The translations under genes and the position numbers were made by a program. Positions 12,060-23,886 of a stretch of DNA of 64,000 nt are shown here, in pieces (position 1 is the first letter of the stretch; each line of letters begins with the position of its first letter). Where the stretch lies: assembly GCF_047511655.1 (NCBI RefSeq), contig NC_133397.1:45026001-45090000 (forward strand), given 5' to 3'. Below the pieces are notes generated by a model. It made no database searches and was not told the DNA's origin. It worked only from the letters and a program-made list of their open reading frames with translations. This DNA is from Castor canadensis (Eukaryota; Chordata; Mammalia; Rodentia; Castoridae).

Positions 12060-12868
12060 AGTAAGTGTACATTAAAATCTCAAGAAATTTCCAAACCCAT
12101 TTACAAGGTGGCTGCACCATTTTACTTCCTTGATAGTTTCTGAGAGTTCTCATTGTTCTCCTAAGTTATGGCTTTGTCACAGAGTGAAGTGTTGAGTTCA
12201 AAGTCTATCTTTTTTATTGCATAAAATAATGTGTCCATCATCCTTTAATAGACTATGATTTTGTCATCACCAAGTCAAGTGTAGAAAGACTACATCTGTG
12301 TTTAACTTTTGAATGTAACAGCGACACAACTTATTTTTAGAACTTACCTTTAGTTCATTTTGAGCTATGTTTGAGATGAAGTGTTAATTATGAACTGAGG
12401 CTCATTGTTGTGAAATTGTTTCTCGAGTACCCTTTCTTGAAAAGACTAGCCAGTTTCCATTGATTTCACTTTGCAGTTTTGTCAAAAATGAACCTATTTC
12501 TCAACTCTCTGTTCTGCACCATTGACAAATGTATCTTTCCTTCCACAGTACCATATTGTCTTAATTATTGCAGTTTTATGTTAGATATTATAATTGAGTA
12601 CTATGAATCCTCCCTCTTGTTTTTTTTCCAATGTACTTTGACTTGTCCAGTCTATATATCACATTAATCTTAGAATATACTAACTAAAATGCACATAATA
12701 CTTTACTGCAATTTTGATTGTAATTGGGTGAGTCTTCTGATCCTGGAGATGACATATCTCTTTTATTAATCATTTTTTAAAGTTTAAAGTTTGTAGCCTT
12801 CAGATTCATCACATAATTGTTTCATTGATATATAAGTATCTATTGTGTGGGAGAGCTATTTAAGTTAA

Positions 12869-13490
12869 AGTAGCACTCCCTTATCCATAGGAAATACATT
12901 TCAAGGCCTTAGTACCTGCCTAAAACTACAGTCATACCAACTTTATACATTTATGCTGTGCTTTTTTCTTAGACATACATAAATATAATAAGGTTTAATT
13001 TATAAATTAGGCACAGTAAGCAATTAGCTGCAATAAATTACAATAAAATAGAGGAATTGTAGCAATATACTGCAATGCAAGTTATATGAATATGCTCTCT
13101 CAATCTATTGTACTTCACCTTTTCACTTAAAGGAACTGCATTGGGATTACTAGCAACAGTACTGCTTGCTTTGGGGTCATGAGTAAGTAAAATAAGTGTT
13201 ACCTGATCATAAGCACTGCCATAGTCAATCTGATAGCCATGGCAGGTACTATGTGACTAAAGGGGAGACATGTACAGTGTGGATATGCTTGATAAAGGGA
13301 TGATTCCTGACCTAGTTGGGATCCAGAAGCACAGCATGAACTCTCATCACCTCTAGTCAGACCAGTGTATAATTTAAAAATTATGAATTTTCATTTCTAG
13401 AACTTTCCATTAAATACTTTCAGAGTGTGGTTGACTGCACTAACTGAAACTACAGAAAGTGAAACTATGTATAAGGGGGAGTAGGCTGTA
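12869..13490. mobile_element. Tigger/MER2-like DNA transposon remnant
   Basis: The terminal inverted repeats are still visible: left CACTCCCTTATCCATAGG (from 12874), right GAAACTATGTATAAGGGGGA ending near 13480, whose reverse complement starts TCCCCCTTATACATAG. Internal blocks match the known Tigger-type pattern: TTTAATTTATAAATTAGGCA followed by CAGTAAG near 13010, TAAGTAAAATAAGTGTTACC at 13184, AAAGGGATGATTCCTGACC at 13295, and TTAAATACTTTCAGAGTG at 13411. There is no transposase. It was a non-autonomous cut-and-paste element that inserted into the antisense L1. Confidence 0.78.
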
Positions 13491-14270
13491 TTAAGTATAG
13501 TACTAGTTTATATAATTTAATATATATGTATACATTTACATTTCTACTTGTCTATTGCAAGGATATAGAAATAAAATGGATTACTGAATATTGACCATGT
13601 ATTTTTCAAAGTTGTTGAACTAAGCTACTCTAGTAGCAATTTTTATATATTGCTCTGGATTTTTCCATGTGAACAATCGTTTTCTACACACAGACATGAC
13701 CTCAATGTCTTTTGTTTCCATTCCCTGCCTTGTTCCACTTGTTGAGACTTCAAGTATGAAGTTGAACAAGAATGCACAGCATGGGAAACATTTCACTCCA
13801 TCATCTTTAATTAGCTCCAGGTTTACTTTGTGGATGCACTTTATCACTTTGAGAGAACTCTATTCCTAGTTTTTTTGAGAAATTTTATAATGAAGGTATG
13901 TTAAATGTCAAAGATTTCTCTGTATCTATTGAAAGAAACATACAGTTTTCTATTTTAGTCTCATGATATCATGAATTTTATTGATAGAATTTTGTACCAA
14001 ACTACCTTGCACTCCTGGGATAAGCCTTACTTTGTGGTGTAGCATTTTTTTCTATATTGATGTATATATTTTATTGATTTATTTTGTTAAAATATTTGCT
14101 TCCATGTTTATAGAAATGTTAGTAAGTAGTTTCATTGTAATGCCTTTGTCTGATTTAGTATCAGGATAATGTTAACTGCCTAGATCACACTGGGCATTGT
14201 TTGGTCAACTTATGTTTTCTAGAAGTGATTGTATAGAATTACTACTATATATCCCTAATATGAGGGCTGG

Positions 14271-14348
14271 TGGAGTGGCTCAAGTGGTAGGGTGCCTGCC
14301 TCGCATCAGTATCAGCTTAAGAAAAAAAAAAACAAAAACAAAAACCCA
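14271..14348 (+). mobile_element. ID-like SINE, sense, 3'-shortened
   Basis: GGGCTGGTGGAGTGGCTCAA, then GTGGTAGGGTGCCTGCCTCG, is a well-preserved 5' half with the A-box-like TGGCTCAAGTGG. The B-box half is replaced by a short CATCAGTATCAGC stretch and an A-rich tail (AACAAAAACAAAAACCC). It lies inside the antisense old L1. Confidence 0.88.
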
Positions 14349-14609
14349 AACCCTAAGATGAGTGATTAGGTTTGTCAATAAATCCATCTAAGTTTGGGGT
14401 TCTAGTTTATTCAAATTTTTAAAATATCAGTCCAATTTTACTAAGTTTTGAAATATTCATGTTATTGCATCTAGAATAAACTTTGGCAGCTTGTCTTTTA
14501 AGGAACTGATTCATTTCAACTAAGTTGTCAAACTATAAACATAAATTTGTAGTATTTCCTCATTATTCCTTTAATATATAGAAAGTATCTTTCTTTTTTG
14601 TTTGTTTTG

Positions 14610-14724
14610 TTTTGAGATAGTGTTTTCCTATGTAGTCTAGACTTGCCTCAAATTCAGCATCCTCCCTACCTCAGCTTCCTGGTTGTTAGGATTACAGGTG
14701 TGCACCACTACATCTGGTTCTTTC
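14610..14724 (-). mobile_element. B1-like SINE, antisense
   Basis: TTTTGAGATAGTGTTTTCCT, ACCTCAGCTTCCTGGTTGTT, then AGGATTACAGGTGTGCACCA. This is one B1 monomer in reverse orientation, nested in the antisense L1. Confidence 0.88.
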
Positions 14725-15934
14725 ATTATTTATACTAGTTTGTGTCTTTTTTATTTTGTATATCCATTTACTTAGAAAGCCAGTTTCATTGAATTTATTT
14801 TCTGCATTATTTTTGTTTTCAATTTCGTTGATTTCTTCTGTTGTCTTTGTTATTTCTTTTACTACTTTCTTCGAGTTTAATTTGGTGTTCTGTCTTACTA
14901 TACCTTAAAGTGGAAGATTAGAGTATTGATTTGAGAACTTTTGGGAGAAGGGTTGACTTCAGGCCAAATCTTGGAAGAAAAGAGTAAAACTCAAATAAAT
15001 AAAAAAGACACTCCCTCATTACTTTTTTCTGTTAACAAAGGTTTTTTTTCTCAAATTCCTCTGACCATAAAAATTGGGTTTCTTTTATTTAGACTTTCGT
15101 TTGCTTATTCTTATATGGCTGCACTGCCCTAGGGACAAAGAAACAATACAATATTGAAAAAAGATAAATTCAGTGGATAGCTTGCTCCTGTAGAGGTTGG
15201 TTATTCAAATTTTAACTTCCCTTCCTAATGTACCAGCTTATTATTTACTTTTAAAAAAGTCCACAGGTAGTTCCTCTGTGTTGTCTAGAGAATTTTAGTT
15301 TTGATGAATGGAAAAGAAAGACTCTGATGAACTTTATCTTAGCTGGCTTCATAGCACTTTTATTTTCGTCAGAAATCAAAAGAAGACAAGCAGATATAAC
15401 TTAAATTATTAATATGTAATTAATATTTATGTATTTTTCATATGCACTGCTCTTTATTGCTTTGTGAAGATCCTGATTTTCCTAGCTTTCTTTTATTCTG
15501 GAGAATGCTCTTCAGCATTTCTTACTGTGTAGAGCTTTAGCCATTGAATATTTTGACTTCTATTTGTGTTAATTTACAAGTTGCACCAGTTTTAAGAATA
15601 TCATTTCTAGATATAGAATTCTGGACTCAGGTCTTTTTACTTTCTTTCTTTTCTTGGCTTTTTAAAATGTCACATTCTCTTGTACTTTGGCCTCCATTGT
15701 TTTTGAGTGGACAGCATTAGTTTCCCTCTTATAAAGGATCCTTCTCTGACTGATTTTTTTATAGATTTTTTTCCTTTGTTTTTCAGCAGCTTGATTATGG
15801 AATACCCGGGCATGCTTTCCTTTGTGTGTACTCTGAAGCTCACTAAGATCCTTACCTCTTTAAGTTGCAAATATATTTTCACCATTTTTGAGATTTCTTT
15901 TTAATATTTCTTCCTTTTTGGACAGTACTATTAG

Positions 15935-15999
15935 ATTTGAGCTCAGGGTTTTGCTATGGCAGGCACTCTACTACTTGAGTCATGCTCCTAACTCAAAGA
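15935..15999 (-). mobile_element. ID-like SINE, antisense
   Basis: GATTTGAGCTCAGGGTTTTG, then GGCAGGCACTCTACTACTTG and AGTCATGCTCC, is the reverse complement of the ID unit (B-box side first, then A-box side). Nested in the antisense L1. Confidence 0.82.
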
Positions 16000-16689
16000 A
16001 TTTTTTTTTAATCCACATATTCCTCAGATATTTTTATACCCAATTATGTTCTCTTCTTTTGAGACTTTCATTTCATGTACTTACATTGCCATATAATTTC
16101 TTGCCTCTTCTCATGTCTCCATTTACTTTTCAGGATATTTTCTCTGTTATCCATCTTCAATAACTTTCACAGGTTTTCTTCCTAAGCTATTGACTCTTTA
16201 CTGTAATGGTTTCCATCTCATATTAAACTTGTCCAGTGAATTTTTTGTTTTCTATATTTTATATTTCTGTTCTTAAATTTCAATGTGGTGCTTTCTAAAT
16301 AGTTTTTATTTCTCTGCTAAGATTTCCCATATGTTCACTCAATATGACCATCCTCTTTCTTAAGTCCTTGAACATATTTTAAAAAAATGTTTAAAATTCC
16401 TGTCTGCTAATCCCAACATCTGGATAATTTTGGCATCTGTTTATATTGGCTCCTTCATGCTTTTTATTATGAGTCACATTTAGCTGCTTTTATATATATT
16501 TTACATGTTATGTTACACATTGTTGATAATACATTACAGTGAGTTAGAAAACATTTTCATAATTTAATGTATGTTGGCTTCTTTCTGATAAGCACTTTAA
16601 TTATTTTAGGATTTATGTGCATCAAGACACTTTTATTCTTTGTAAGGCTGGCCTTATTTCAGTTTGTGCTAATAGAGTATAGTTCTTAG

Positions 16690-16860
16690 ACTGTAGTACA
16701 GGTTGGCAAAATATGACCAGATGGCAAAACTTATAGTGGTCCATTTTTGCACAGCCCTTAGATGAGAATATTTGTCTTATTGATAAAGATTTGAAAAGGA
16801 ATGAGTGCGTGAGAGACACAGACAAAGAGTATTTACTACCTGACCTTTTTTAGACAGTAT
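16690..16860 (+). mobile_element. hAT-Charlie-type DNA transposon fragment
   Basis: Starts ACTGTAGTACAGGTTGGCAA and ends GTATTTACTACCTGACC. This corresponds to the two ends of a common mammalian Charlie-type MITE (outer motif GGTTGGCAAA, other end TATTTACTATCTGGCCC). A better copy lies at 22012-22212. Strand choice follows the GGTTGGCAAA end being on the left. Confidence 0.62.
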
Positions 16861-17484
16861 TTACCCAATTTCATTCTACGGAATAGTTTTTTCTCCATTG
16901 TCTGTGTCTTTGTCTTTTGTCTTGTCTGAAGGCCTGGGAGGCTCAGCAAGATCCTACCACCTACTGGGCTAGAACTGGAAAGTTTCAAGATGTATGGCTG
17001 CTGCTATCTCTTTTCTACATACCAGCTGCTCTCTGCTATACCTTATGGAGTATTATCTAGTGCATAAAAGTTTAGCTGTCTGCCAAAAATCTGTCCCTGA
17101 ATCTCACATGCAAATTTCTCAGTCAGCCCTCTACTTTTTTTCATTCCACTGCGTGAATACCTCCTCTTGTCCCTTGCACTCTTCACCTACAGTCCCTGAA
17201 CTATGATATCTGCCTTCTTGTCTCATCAAAATAAATTCTCTGGCTGGGAACTCCCTCCCTCACTACACTGGGAAAAATGCCACAGCTACCCATGCTTGGT
17301 GAACACAGGACTGCCTTATGTCTATATCCATTGGAGGGGCTTATTGTGTAGTTTGTCCAGTTTACAGTTGGTATAGTAGATGAGCAAGTCTGGTACTAGC
17401 TATAGAAGTCTTGTCTTTTCCACAAGGCATACATTCCAAGATGTTTAGTGGATGTCTGACAAACACCTAAGAGAAACAATTTTG
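16861..17484. other. Unassigned, moderately GC-rich
   Basis: The stretch 16920-17300 is richer in C and T than its neighbours and contains ATCAAAATAAATTCTCTGGC, which looks like an LTR polyadenylation region. The family is not recognised. A fragment near 17425-17470 (CATTCCAAGATGTTTAGTGG) resembles a piece of a Tigger-type end. Confidence 0.35.
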
Positions 17485-17822
17485 AAGGAATAAGAATTTA
17501 GTTTGGCTCATGGTTTCACAGGTTTCAGTCCATAGTTGGCTGGATCCATTGTTTTTACACCATAGTGAAGCAGAACATGGATCTGGGCATGGTGGAACAA
17601 AGTTGACAACCTCATGACAGCCAGAAAGCAGAGAGAGAGAGAGGGGCCAGGGCAAGATACACCATTCAAACTCATGCCACCAGTGACCTACTTCCTCCAA
17701 CCAGACCCCACCTCCTAATGGCCCATTGAGGAATTTCGCTGTCATATGCAATCACTCTTCAATAGCACCACCAGCTGGGGACCAAACCTTCAACACATGA
17801 GCCTGTATGACATTTCGTATAG
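17485..17822 (-). mobile_element. MaLR-type solo LTR, antisense
   Basis: TTTAGTTTGGCTCATGGTTT, CACAGGTTTCAGTCCATAGT, CCAGAAAGCAGAGAGAGAG, CAGTGACCTACTTCCTCCAA, GGACCAAACCTTCAACACAT and GAGCCTGTATGACATTTC. Same family and orientation as 11214-11578. The left end is truncated. Confidence 0.85.
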
Positions 17823-17835
17823 ATAATATACTGTT

Positions 17836-18272
17836 TAAGCCAATTTCATACTACTATAGAATACTTGAAACTGAGTAGTACATAAATAAAAGAGATTTGT
17901 TTAACTCACAGTTTTGGACCACTGACAGCATGGTATAGGCTTAGCTTCAAATTAGGGCCTTATGGCAAATAGTATCATGTGGCATGAATGTGTACCAAAG
18001 AGAGAGAGAGCTCACTAGATGAGGCAGGAAGCAAAAGAGACAGCTGAGGAAGCCAAATTCAAGGTATAATATCCCAATCTATTGGTTGTGTGAGCAAGGG
18101 AATGCACTGTCATGACACTTAACTCACTTTCACAAGAAAAACATCCATCTCTCTTAAAGATTCAATTACTATTTCTTAAAAATTGTGCTACCTCAATACT
18201 GTTATAATGGTGACCAAGCTTCCAGAATATGAATGTTTAGAGAACTAACCATAAACAACCCATACTATTACA
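17836..18272 (-). mobile_element. Second MaLR-type solo LTR, antisense, more diverged
   Basis: CTGTTTAAGCCAATTTCATA, ACTTGAAACTGAGTAGTACA, AGATTTGTTTAACTCACAG, GATGAGGCAGGAAGCAAAAG, then AACCATAAACAACCCATAC near the right end. The order matches a THE1/MST-like MaLR LTR reverse-complemented. It lies within 15 bp of the previous LTR. Confidence 0.7.
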
Positions 18273-18463
18273 GATTTTATATTTATACTACATTTTCCTT
18301 ATATATAGATACCTGTGATAAAGTTCAATTTGTAAGCAAAGAACAATAAGAAATTAGCAATGATGCTAATAAAATAGAAATTTATATCAATGCACTGTTA
18401 TAAATATTATGTGTGTGGTCTTTGTTTCTCTGCCTGTTTCTTCTTTCTTCTCTCTTATATTTC

Positions 18464-18475
18464 TTTCTCTCTCTC

Positions 18476-18518
<43 letters not shown>

Positions 18519-18541
18519 ATCTCTCTCTTTCTCTTTCTCTC
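18464..18541 (+). repeat. (CT)n microsatellite
   Basis: About 35 CT units with a few interruptions (CACT, GTCT, TATCT, CTTT). It creates a spurious serine/leucine-alternating reading frame. Confidence 0.98.
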
Positions 18542-19439
18542 AGTATCCATTTAACATTTTTGGACCACATTCTGCCACAAGCAACTGAAAGAAACTTTTC
18601 ACAATTATGGAAAGTAAAACCATAAATAAGAAGGGATTATTGAAATTTATTATTGTGGTAAAATTTCAGAGAATGGCTCAGGAAAACTTTTATCAGATTA
18701 TTTTTTAAAATTACAGTCAAGTGTGTTTGCATTTTTGGATGAAGTGAAATAACTAGGGACCAGTGTTCCCATTAAATCAATAAGATAAGAAAAAATATAT
18801 TAACATAACTTCTTTGAAACTTCAAAGTGATGTTAAGAAAGTAGAGGGTTAAGATTTCAAGAAGAAGATAACCTGTAAAAATAACTTCTTCAGCTACATT
18901 TTTCCAATGGTATTTGATGGAAGACTACACCTCACTCCTCAAGTATCCATGATTAGGGCCAGAAAAACAAACAGATATTGCAGAAAGTCTTAAATGTAGT
19001 CTATTCACCTTGTAATATTTTTCAAATCCAGAAACACTGTAGAAAAGGAAACAAATCAAACACTATAAAAATACATAAATGGAAACACTTTCAAAAGAAA
19101 ACATTGCCTATTTTAGTTTTGCCTAATAAATCACTTTTCCAAAAGTTATTTCTTTTCTGTTTATAAAATTTGGAGAAAATGTATTAGATGAAACAGTTTT
19201 AGCTATTAAACACTGAAGTTTTAGTTTGCTGTTTTTCACTTTATAGACACATTACAAAAGTCAGTTTTATTAAAATTATCTGGTAATTACTTTTGATTGC
19301 TGTTTTCTGGCTTTGAAACTTCAATTCATTTGCTATTTTCCCCCAGTTTTACTAATATGTTTTCCATGGTTTTGTATATGCAGCAGTAGAAACTTAAATC
19401 TCAGAAATGTGATAAAAGTTGACTATTGTATTCATTCTG
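18542..19439. other. Unassigned AT-rich DNA
   Basis: No SINE, LTR or L1 blocks are recognisable. Short frames only. Confidence 0.4.
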
Positions 19440-19862
19440 TATTGCAGCTAAAATAACTACCACAAATTTAGTGACTTAAACACCACAAATTCTTTATTGT
19501 CCACTTTTGTAAGTTATACGTCCAACACAGATAGGACATATTTCCTTCTATGGTTCCAAGGAATTTATTTCCTTACCCTGTCTATCTCCTAGTGGTGACC
19601 AACATCCCTTGCTCTGTCACTCCCTGACCCTAATTTTCAAAACCAGCAAAGCTGTATCTCTCTGGTCATTCTTTCTTGATCACAACTTCTTACTCTTTCA
19701 ATGTCTTCTATTTATAAGGATTCACAATTGTATTGGGCCCACTCAGACAATACAGGACAAACTCTCCAACTTCAGAACAGCTAATTAACAATCTTAATGC
19801 CATCTGAAAACTTAATCCCCTTTCATCATATAATCAATCACAATCATAGACCTTGTGTATAA
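19440..19862 (-). mobile_element. MLT1-like MaLR solo LTR, antisense
   Basis: GCTAAAATAACTACCACAAA, TTTAGTGACTTAAACACCAC, TGTATTGGGCCCACTCAGAC, AATACAGGACAAACTCTCCA, CAGCTAATTAACAATCTTAA, TGCCATCTGAAAACTTAATC. These are reverse-complement landmarks of an old MaLR LTR. It is diverged and without internal sequence. Confidence 0.7.
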
Positions 19863-20149
19863 AGGTGATTTGAGCAAAGCTTCCTTGAGCCTTTGGTCAG
19901 GGAAAGGGAGAATATTCTCAGCAATGACAACTGTGAATGCAAAGCTAAACTGTCTAGACATTATATTTTGTCATTTTTGAGCTATACATATTTCACTATG
20001 AAATATATATGACAAGAAGATAGGTTAAGTATATTGGACTGGAAGAAAATAGAGTTAAAAACACAGGCAGCAGTTAAAATTACTTTTAGAAGTTAATATG
20101 GTTGTATTACTTTTAGTGTTTAGGATGCCATTGAAGGATATTAGTTAAG

Positions 20150-21060
20150 ACTGAATTTGAAATGGAAGCTATGGGAGGTAATGATGATGGTCAGTCTTAT
20201 GGTGAAAAAAGTACACCTGAAAATTGTAGCAATGGTCAAAGGAATATAAAGATCTGAGAAATTTCAGAGAACTTTAATGTGAATTAAATTTATTGAAAGT
20301 TTTTAAAAAAAAGAAGAAGATGATCTCCAAAATGTTTGCTAGTGATGTTTTGTTTCATCGAGATATTAAACAAGAGAGAAAATAGTTTGTGGGGGTCGAT
20401 TTGATCATTTAGGACACATGTAGCATGTAAGTAGAGATGTCCAATCAAAGATCTGGAGGTCATGAAGGAGACTGATGCTAGATTGAGAATTCATCACTAC
20501 CTAGGTGGTATTACAATCTATGGAATTTGCTTAGGGAAACCAGTGCAGGGATACTTATGAATTATCACTTGTCATATAAGAGTGTCAAGGGACCCGATAA
20601 CCCTGTTTGCATAAAGAATTTTCTGTATATGTGTATTATTGGGAGCAAAACCTCAGAACTTTCATGAGATTGTTAAAGGAATACATATTTCTGAAATAAC
20701 TAAAAAAAGCTATAGTGTAGATTTATGAATATTAGAAAGGACAGGACCTTAATATTTAAATAGCTAGAAAATAGAAATGGCAAATGTAGACTATTTTTCA
20801 GGATGTTTAGTGAGGAAGAATGGAATAAAATTAAGAGAACAGCAAGAGATGATTTATTGTTTAAGGCAGAAAGATCTAGTAGATTTCTCAGTTTTGCAGA
20901 CTGAGCAGACTGAATAGAAAAAGAAGCTAAGGATTCAAGGTCCAGACTGAGGATTCTGCAGGGAATGACAGAGTCAGGCCATGAGAAGATTGGAAGGATG
21001 GATAAGGGCTGAACAGGGCATAGCTTTGCATGAGCTGTAGTGTATTTCTTTTGCATGGAA
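20150..21060 (+). repeat. Probable ancient interspersed repeat, family not assigned
   Basis: Blocks such as GTAGAGATGTCCAATCAAAG, ATCTGGAGGTCATGAAGGAG and TTGAGAATTCATCACTACC resemble a widespread old mammalian repeat that I remember but cannot name. The polypurine stretch 20800-21000 belongs to the same texture. A 118-codon open stretch on the minus strand (20700-21056) is Ser/Leu-rich with no domain and is best explained as antisense of a purine-rich strand. Confidence 0.35.
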
Positions 21061-22011
21061 ACAGAAAAGCGTGGCAGGTTGGAGAAAAATGCACTTTTTC
21101 TTAGTGCATGTGTGTTTGTATGTATATGAGAACTTTAATTCAGAGGGCAGAGTTGTGAATTTGTAAAATTAGAAGCAAGAATATTTAAGGAGGGCCAAAT
21201 TTTGGAATCACCATTAACTGAGTGAAAGGTGAAGTTACCCAACATAATGCAATATTTCTTCCTAGTGAAATCTCATCCATCTTTTGCAAATAGAATGAAT
21301 AAACATTGTCTACCTCAAACATCATCTTACATGTAAAACATACAATATTTGTTTCCTATGTGTTTCTTCAAACAAACCATTTTAGTTTTTTATTCATAAT
21401 AGTAAGAATGCATATATGATTTTTCTTTTTAAAATTGATATTCACTGGGAAACAAACTGCAGACAGAAACCTAGGGAATTAAATTGCTTTCACACAAAGA
21501 GTCCATGTTTCTGTTTTAATGAGAAATTTATGCAGCACCTTCTGCATTTGTATCATTTGCCAGCAGTCAAGCTGCCAGTTAAATAAAATAGAGACTTCCC
21601 CAGAAATTCACTTCTACATAGAACCACATTTTCGAAAGTGGTTCTTGACATTGTGTATAAAATCTCCATCTTCCAGTTTTCTTATGTACCATTTAGGTAG
21701 TTGCATGGAAAGTATATGTGAAAGTAGACATTGTTCATTTAACTATTAATTCTAGTATCCGTCCATTTGATCATTTGTGGTATTACAAATATAATATGTG
21801 TTTGTCACTGGAGTTGTTGAGATAAATACTATGCAATCAGAATAAACCATGCTGAGAAGCTGTGTGTGCCTGAAGGAGGTACTGTAGTGGAGATATTTTA
21901 CATAAACCTCCATATAATGAACCTCTGCATATTGTTGATACAATTTGTAAATATAATACTTCAATATAACTTTCCTGCCTCTATTATGTCTAAACCAATA
22001 GTACTATACAA
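21061..22011. other. Unassigned AT-rich DNA
   Basis: No element boundaries seen. Small frames at 21519-21749 (+) and 21752-21964 (-) have no recognisable features. Confidence 0.4.
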
Positions 22012-22212
22012 ATCAGGGGTTGGGAAATGATGACCTGAAGGACTAATTTGTCTTGTCTGTTTGTGTATATAATACTTTATTGGAATATAATTAGTTTATC
22101 TAATGTTTATTGCTATGTATATGCTAGAGTTGAGTAGCAGGGATACACATTTTATGGTTCACAAATCCTCCGTAGTGGACCATATGGACTTCTACAAAAA
22201 AAAAATGTAAAG
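22012..22212 (+). mobile_element. hAT-Charlie-type MITE
   Basis: AGGGGTTGGGAAATGATGAC, TGTTTGTGTATATAATACTT, TATTGGAATATAATTAG, TGCTAGAGTTGAGTAGCAGG, then TGGACCATATGGACTTC. This is the order of a short Charlie-type non-autonomous element (outer GGTTGGCAAACT; internal TTTATTGGAACA and GAGTTGAGTAG). Confidence 0.72.
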
Positions 22213-22329
22213 AAAGGGCAATCACTCACATAAGCACAGTAACATATAGCTTGGTGATAGATTCTAATTTAATAGATAAAAGTAAGAACAACCATTTGTA
22301 AAAGACTTGATAAAAAGTTGGAAATAACC

Positions 22330-22640
22330 AGTATCATTATTTGTCCATACAACAAACCTATCAGGTCAATATTACTGTTAAAATTAAAGTAATGGCTATA
22401 AATAGTTATAGCAATAAATGTTTCTTACTGAGGTAAGCTTGGAGGACATGATACCTAGAAAATGAAACAACTATGATCCACAGTCATGACTGGAATTCAC
22501 AATTTTATAATTACTACCTACATGTTTCTAGGCAAATTTTGGAACATCTCTCTGTTTCAGAGCTTACATATGTAAACTTGGCATTAAATGAATTAATAAT
22601 GGGAGCTCTGTGAAAGATAATTTGAACATAAAAATATTTA
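22330..22640. mobile_element. MIR-like SINE fragment(s)
   Basis: TTTCTAGGCAAATTTTGGAA, then CATCTCTCTGTTTCAGAGC and TATGTAAACTTGGCAT, fits the MIR core (TTGGGCAAGTTACTTAACCTCTCTG, then CAGTTTNCTCATCTGTAAAATGG) in sense at 22525-22590. A weaker antisense-like stretch lies at 22335-22400. Very old. Confidence 0.45.
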
Positions 22641-23489
22641 TTAAAAGCAACTACTTTCATTATGGCCAGTCATTATGGTCAATACTCAGATTTCTACAGA
22701 TGTTCTTCATTATATCACATCTGCTCTAAATTCTGCAATTCAAACAATCTGATTCTCTGAGGTTGTATTTTACAACAGACATATTTTTGGCACCAATGGA
22801 AATTTTGACTTAACTCTCTAAACAAGGACAATCAAAACTTTGTTTTACCTGAGTAGAAATTGTTCATGAAAAATCTATGGTATTTAAACAGCTAGAATTT
22901 TCCACTTATTTTCTACTGTTGCCTTAAATACAAAATGCATTTAACCAGTACTAAAATATATACATTTTTAAAGAAGTATTTAAGGAAAATTTTTCTGTGA
23001 TTTTTCAGTACTCAAAGAAATAATTTTCTTTCTTATAAAGAAATGCCAAGGGTTCAAAGCAATCCTAGGTCTCAAGTTGTATTTTAAGAAAAAAGATGAG
23101 TATTTGCCTGTTTTAGTACTTTTGCATGTAGAAAATGCTAAATGTCCCTAACTCAGGATGATGCTTGTGCTTTCTCAGCATGAAAATATTGGATGATATG
23201 CAAATCAAGCTCAAGAGAGTCGTAGCTTCATCTGTTTGCCATGCAGATGATGACATATCTTAGTGGAATGCCATGTCAGACTCTTAAATACATTGGTTTC
23301 TTTTGGTTCTAGAACTTACCTTAAGTTATATGTTAATGCGCTCTTGAAAACATCAGAAAGCTTAATATTAATACAAAGCAAGGTTAGTCTGTGTTATAAA
23401 TTACTTTATTAGTGACCCTCAGCATCTTGAGAAAAGAAATATTTTCTATAATATTTGAGAAAAAGAATTGGTTTATTTTAACCAAACAT

Positions 23490-23552
23490 TCATATAAATA
23501 TATATGTAGTCACACATATATTCATATATATGTATATATATATTTTTTAATA
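23490..23552 (+). repeat. AT/TATA-rich low-complexity patch
   Basis: Alternating AT and TATATG units with CACACATATATTCATATATA inside. Likely a decayed (TA)n/(CA)n microsatellite. Confidence 0.8.
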
Positions 23553-23857
23553 TGAATCTTATTAGAAAAGGAAAAGAGCATGGCAATTTACTTGGTCTTT
23601 ATTATTAATAAATCTAGGGGAAGTACCATAAAATCTAGGTAATCTATTGCTACTCCTAAGTAATTAAAATGATCTGTGATATAATTAAATGTGTAGTGAA
23701 AATTTAATTGGAAGTTAGAGGAAAGTAAATATAAAAACAAGCCGTCTAACTTATGTAAAATGAGTACTTTCTGCCATGCCCAAGTGTATGAGTATAATAA
23801 ATTACAAGTAAATAACTATTAGTAATTATTATTCATGATATTTCTTCTGAGAAATAT

Positions 23858-23886
23858 TTATATGTGATTCTGAGAATCACATATAA
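23858..23886. repeat. Perfect 14-bp inverted repeat, 1-bp spacer
   Basis: Left arm TTATATGTGATTCT, spacer G, right arm AGAATCACATATAA. The arms are exact reverse complements. No flanking transposon signature is seen. Confidence 0.95.

Larger units (their letters stand above)
12060..16560 (-). mobile_element. Old L1 (L1M-type), antisense, broken by four insertions
   Basis: Segments read on the minus strand keep L1 order from the 3' side (left) to the 5' side (right). They are: ORF2 C-terminal and 3' region (12060-12170, around AAGGTGGCTGCACCATTTTA), RT thumb/connector (12390-12830), RT core (13580-14270, around CCTGGGATAAGCCTTACTTT), further RT and endonuclease (14346-14609, 14740-15060), and ORF1 and 5' region (15440-16560, around ATAGAATTCTGGACTC and CTGTCTGCTAATCCCAACA). 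It is highly diverged with no long frames. A Tigger-like transposon and three SINEs interrupt it, so it predates them. Confidence 0.8.

Noticed and set aside
17467..17751. 94-codon Trp/Cys-containing minus-strand frame
   Set aside because: Falls inside a MaLR solo LTR; these LTRs do not encode protein.
18413..18625. Frame encoding a serine/leucine repeat protein
   Set aside because: Direct translation of the (CT)n microsatellite.
20700..21056. 118-codon minus-strand frame
   Set aside because: Ser/Leu-rich product opposite a purine-rich strand, no domain, no start context or conservation evidence.
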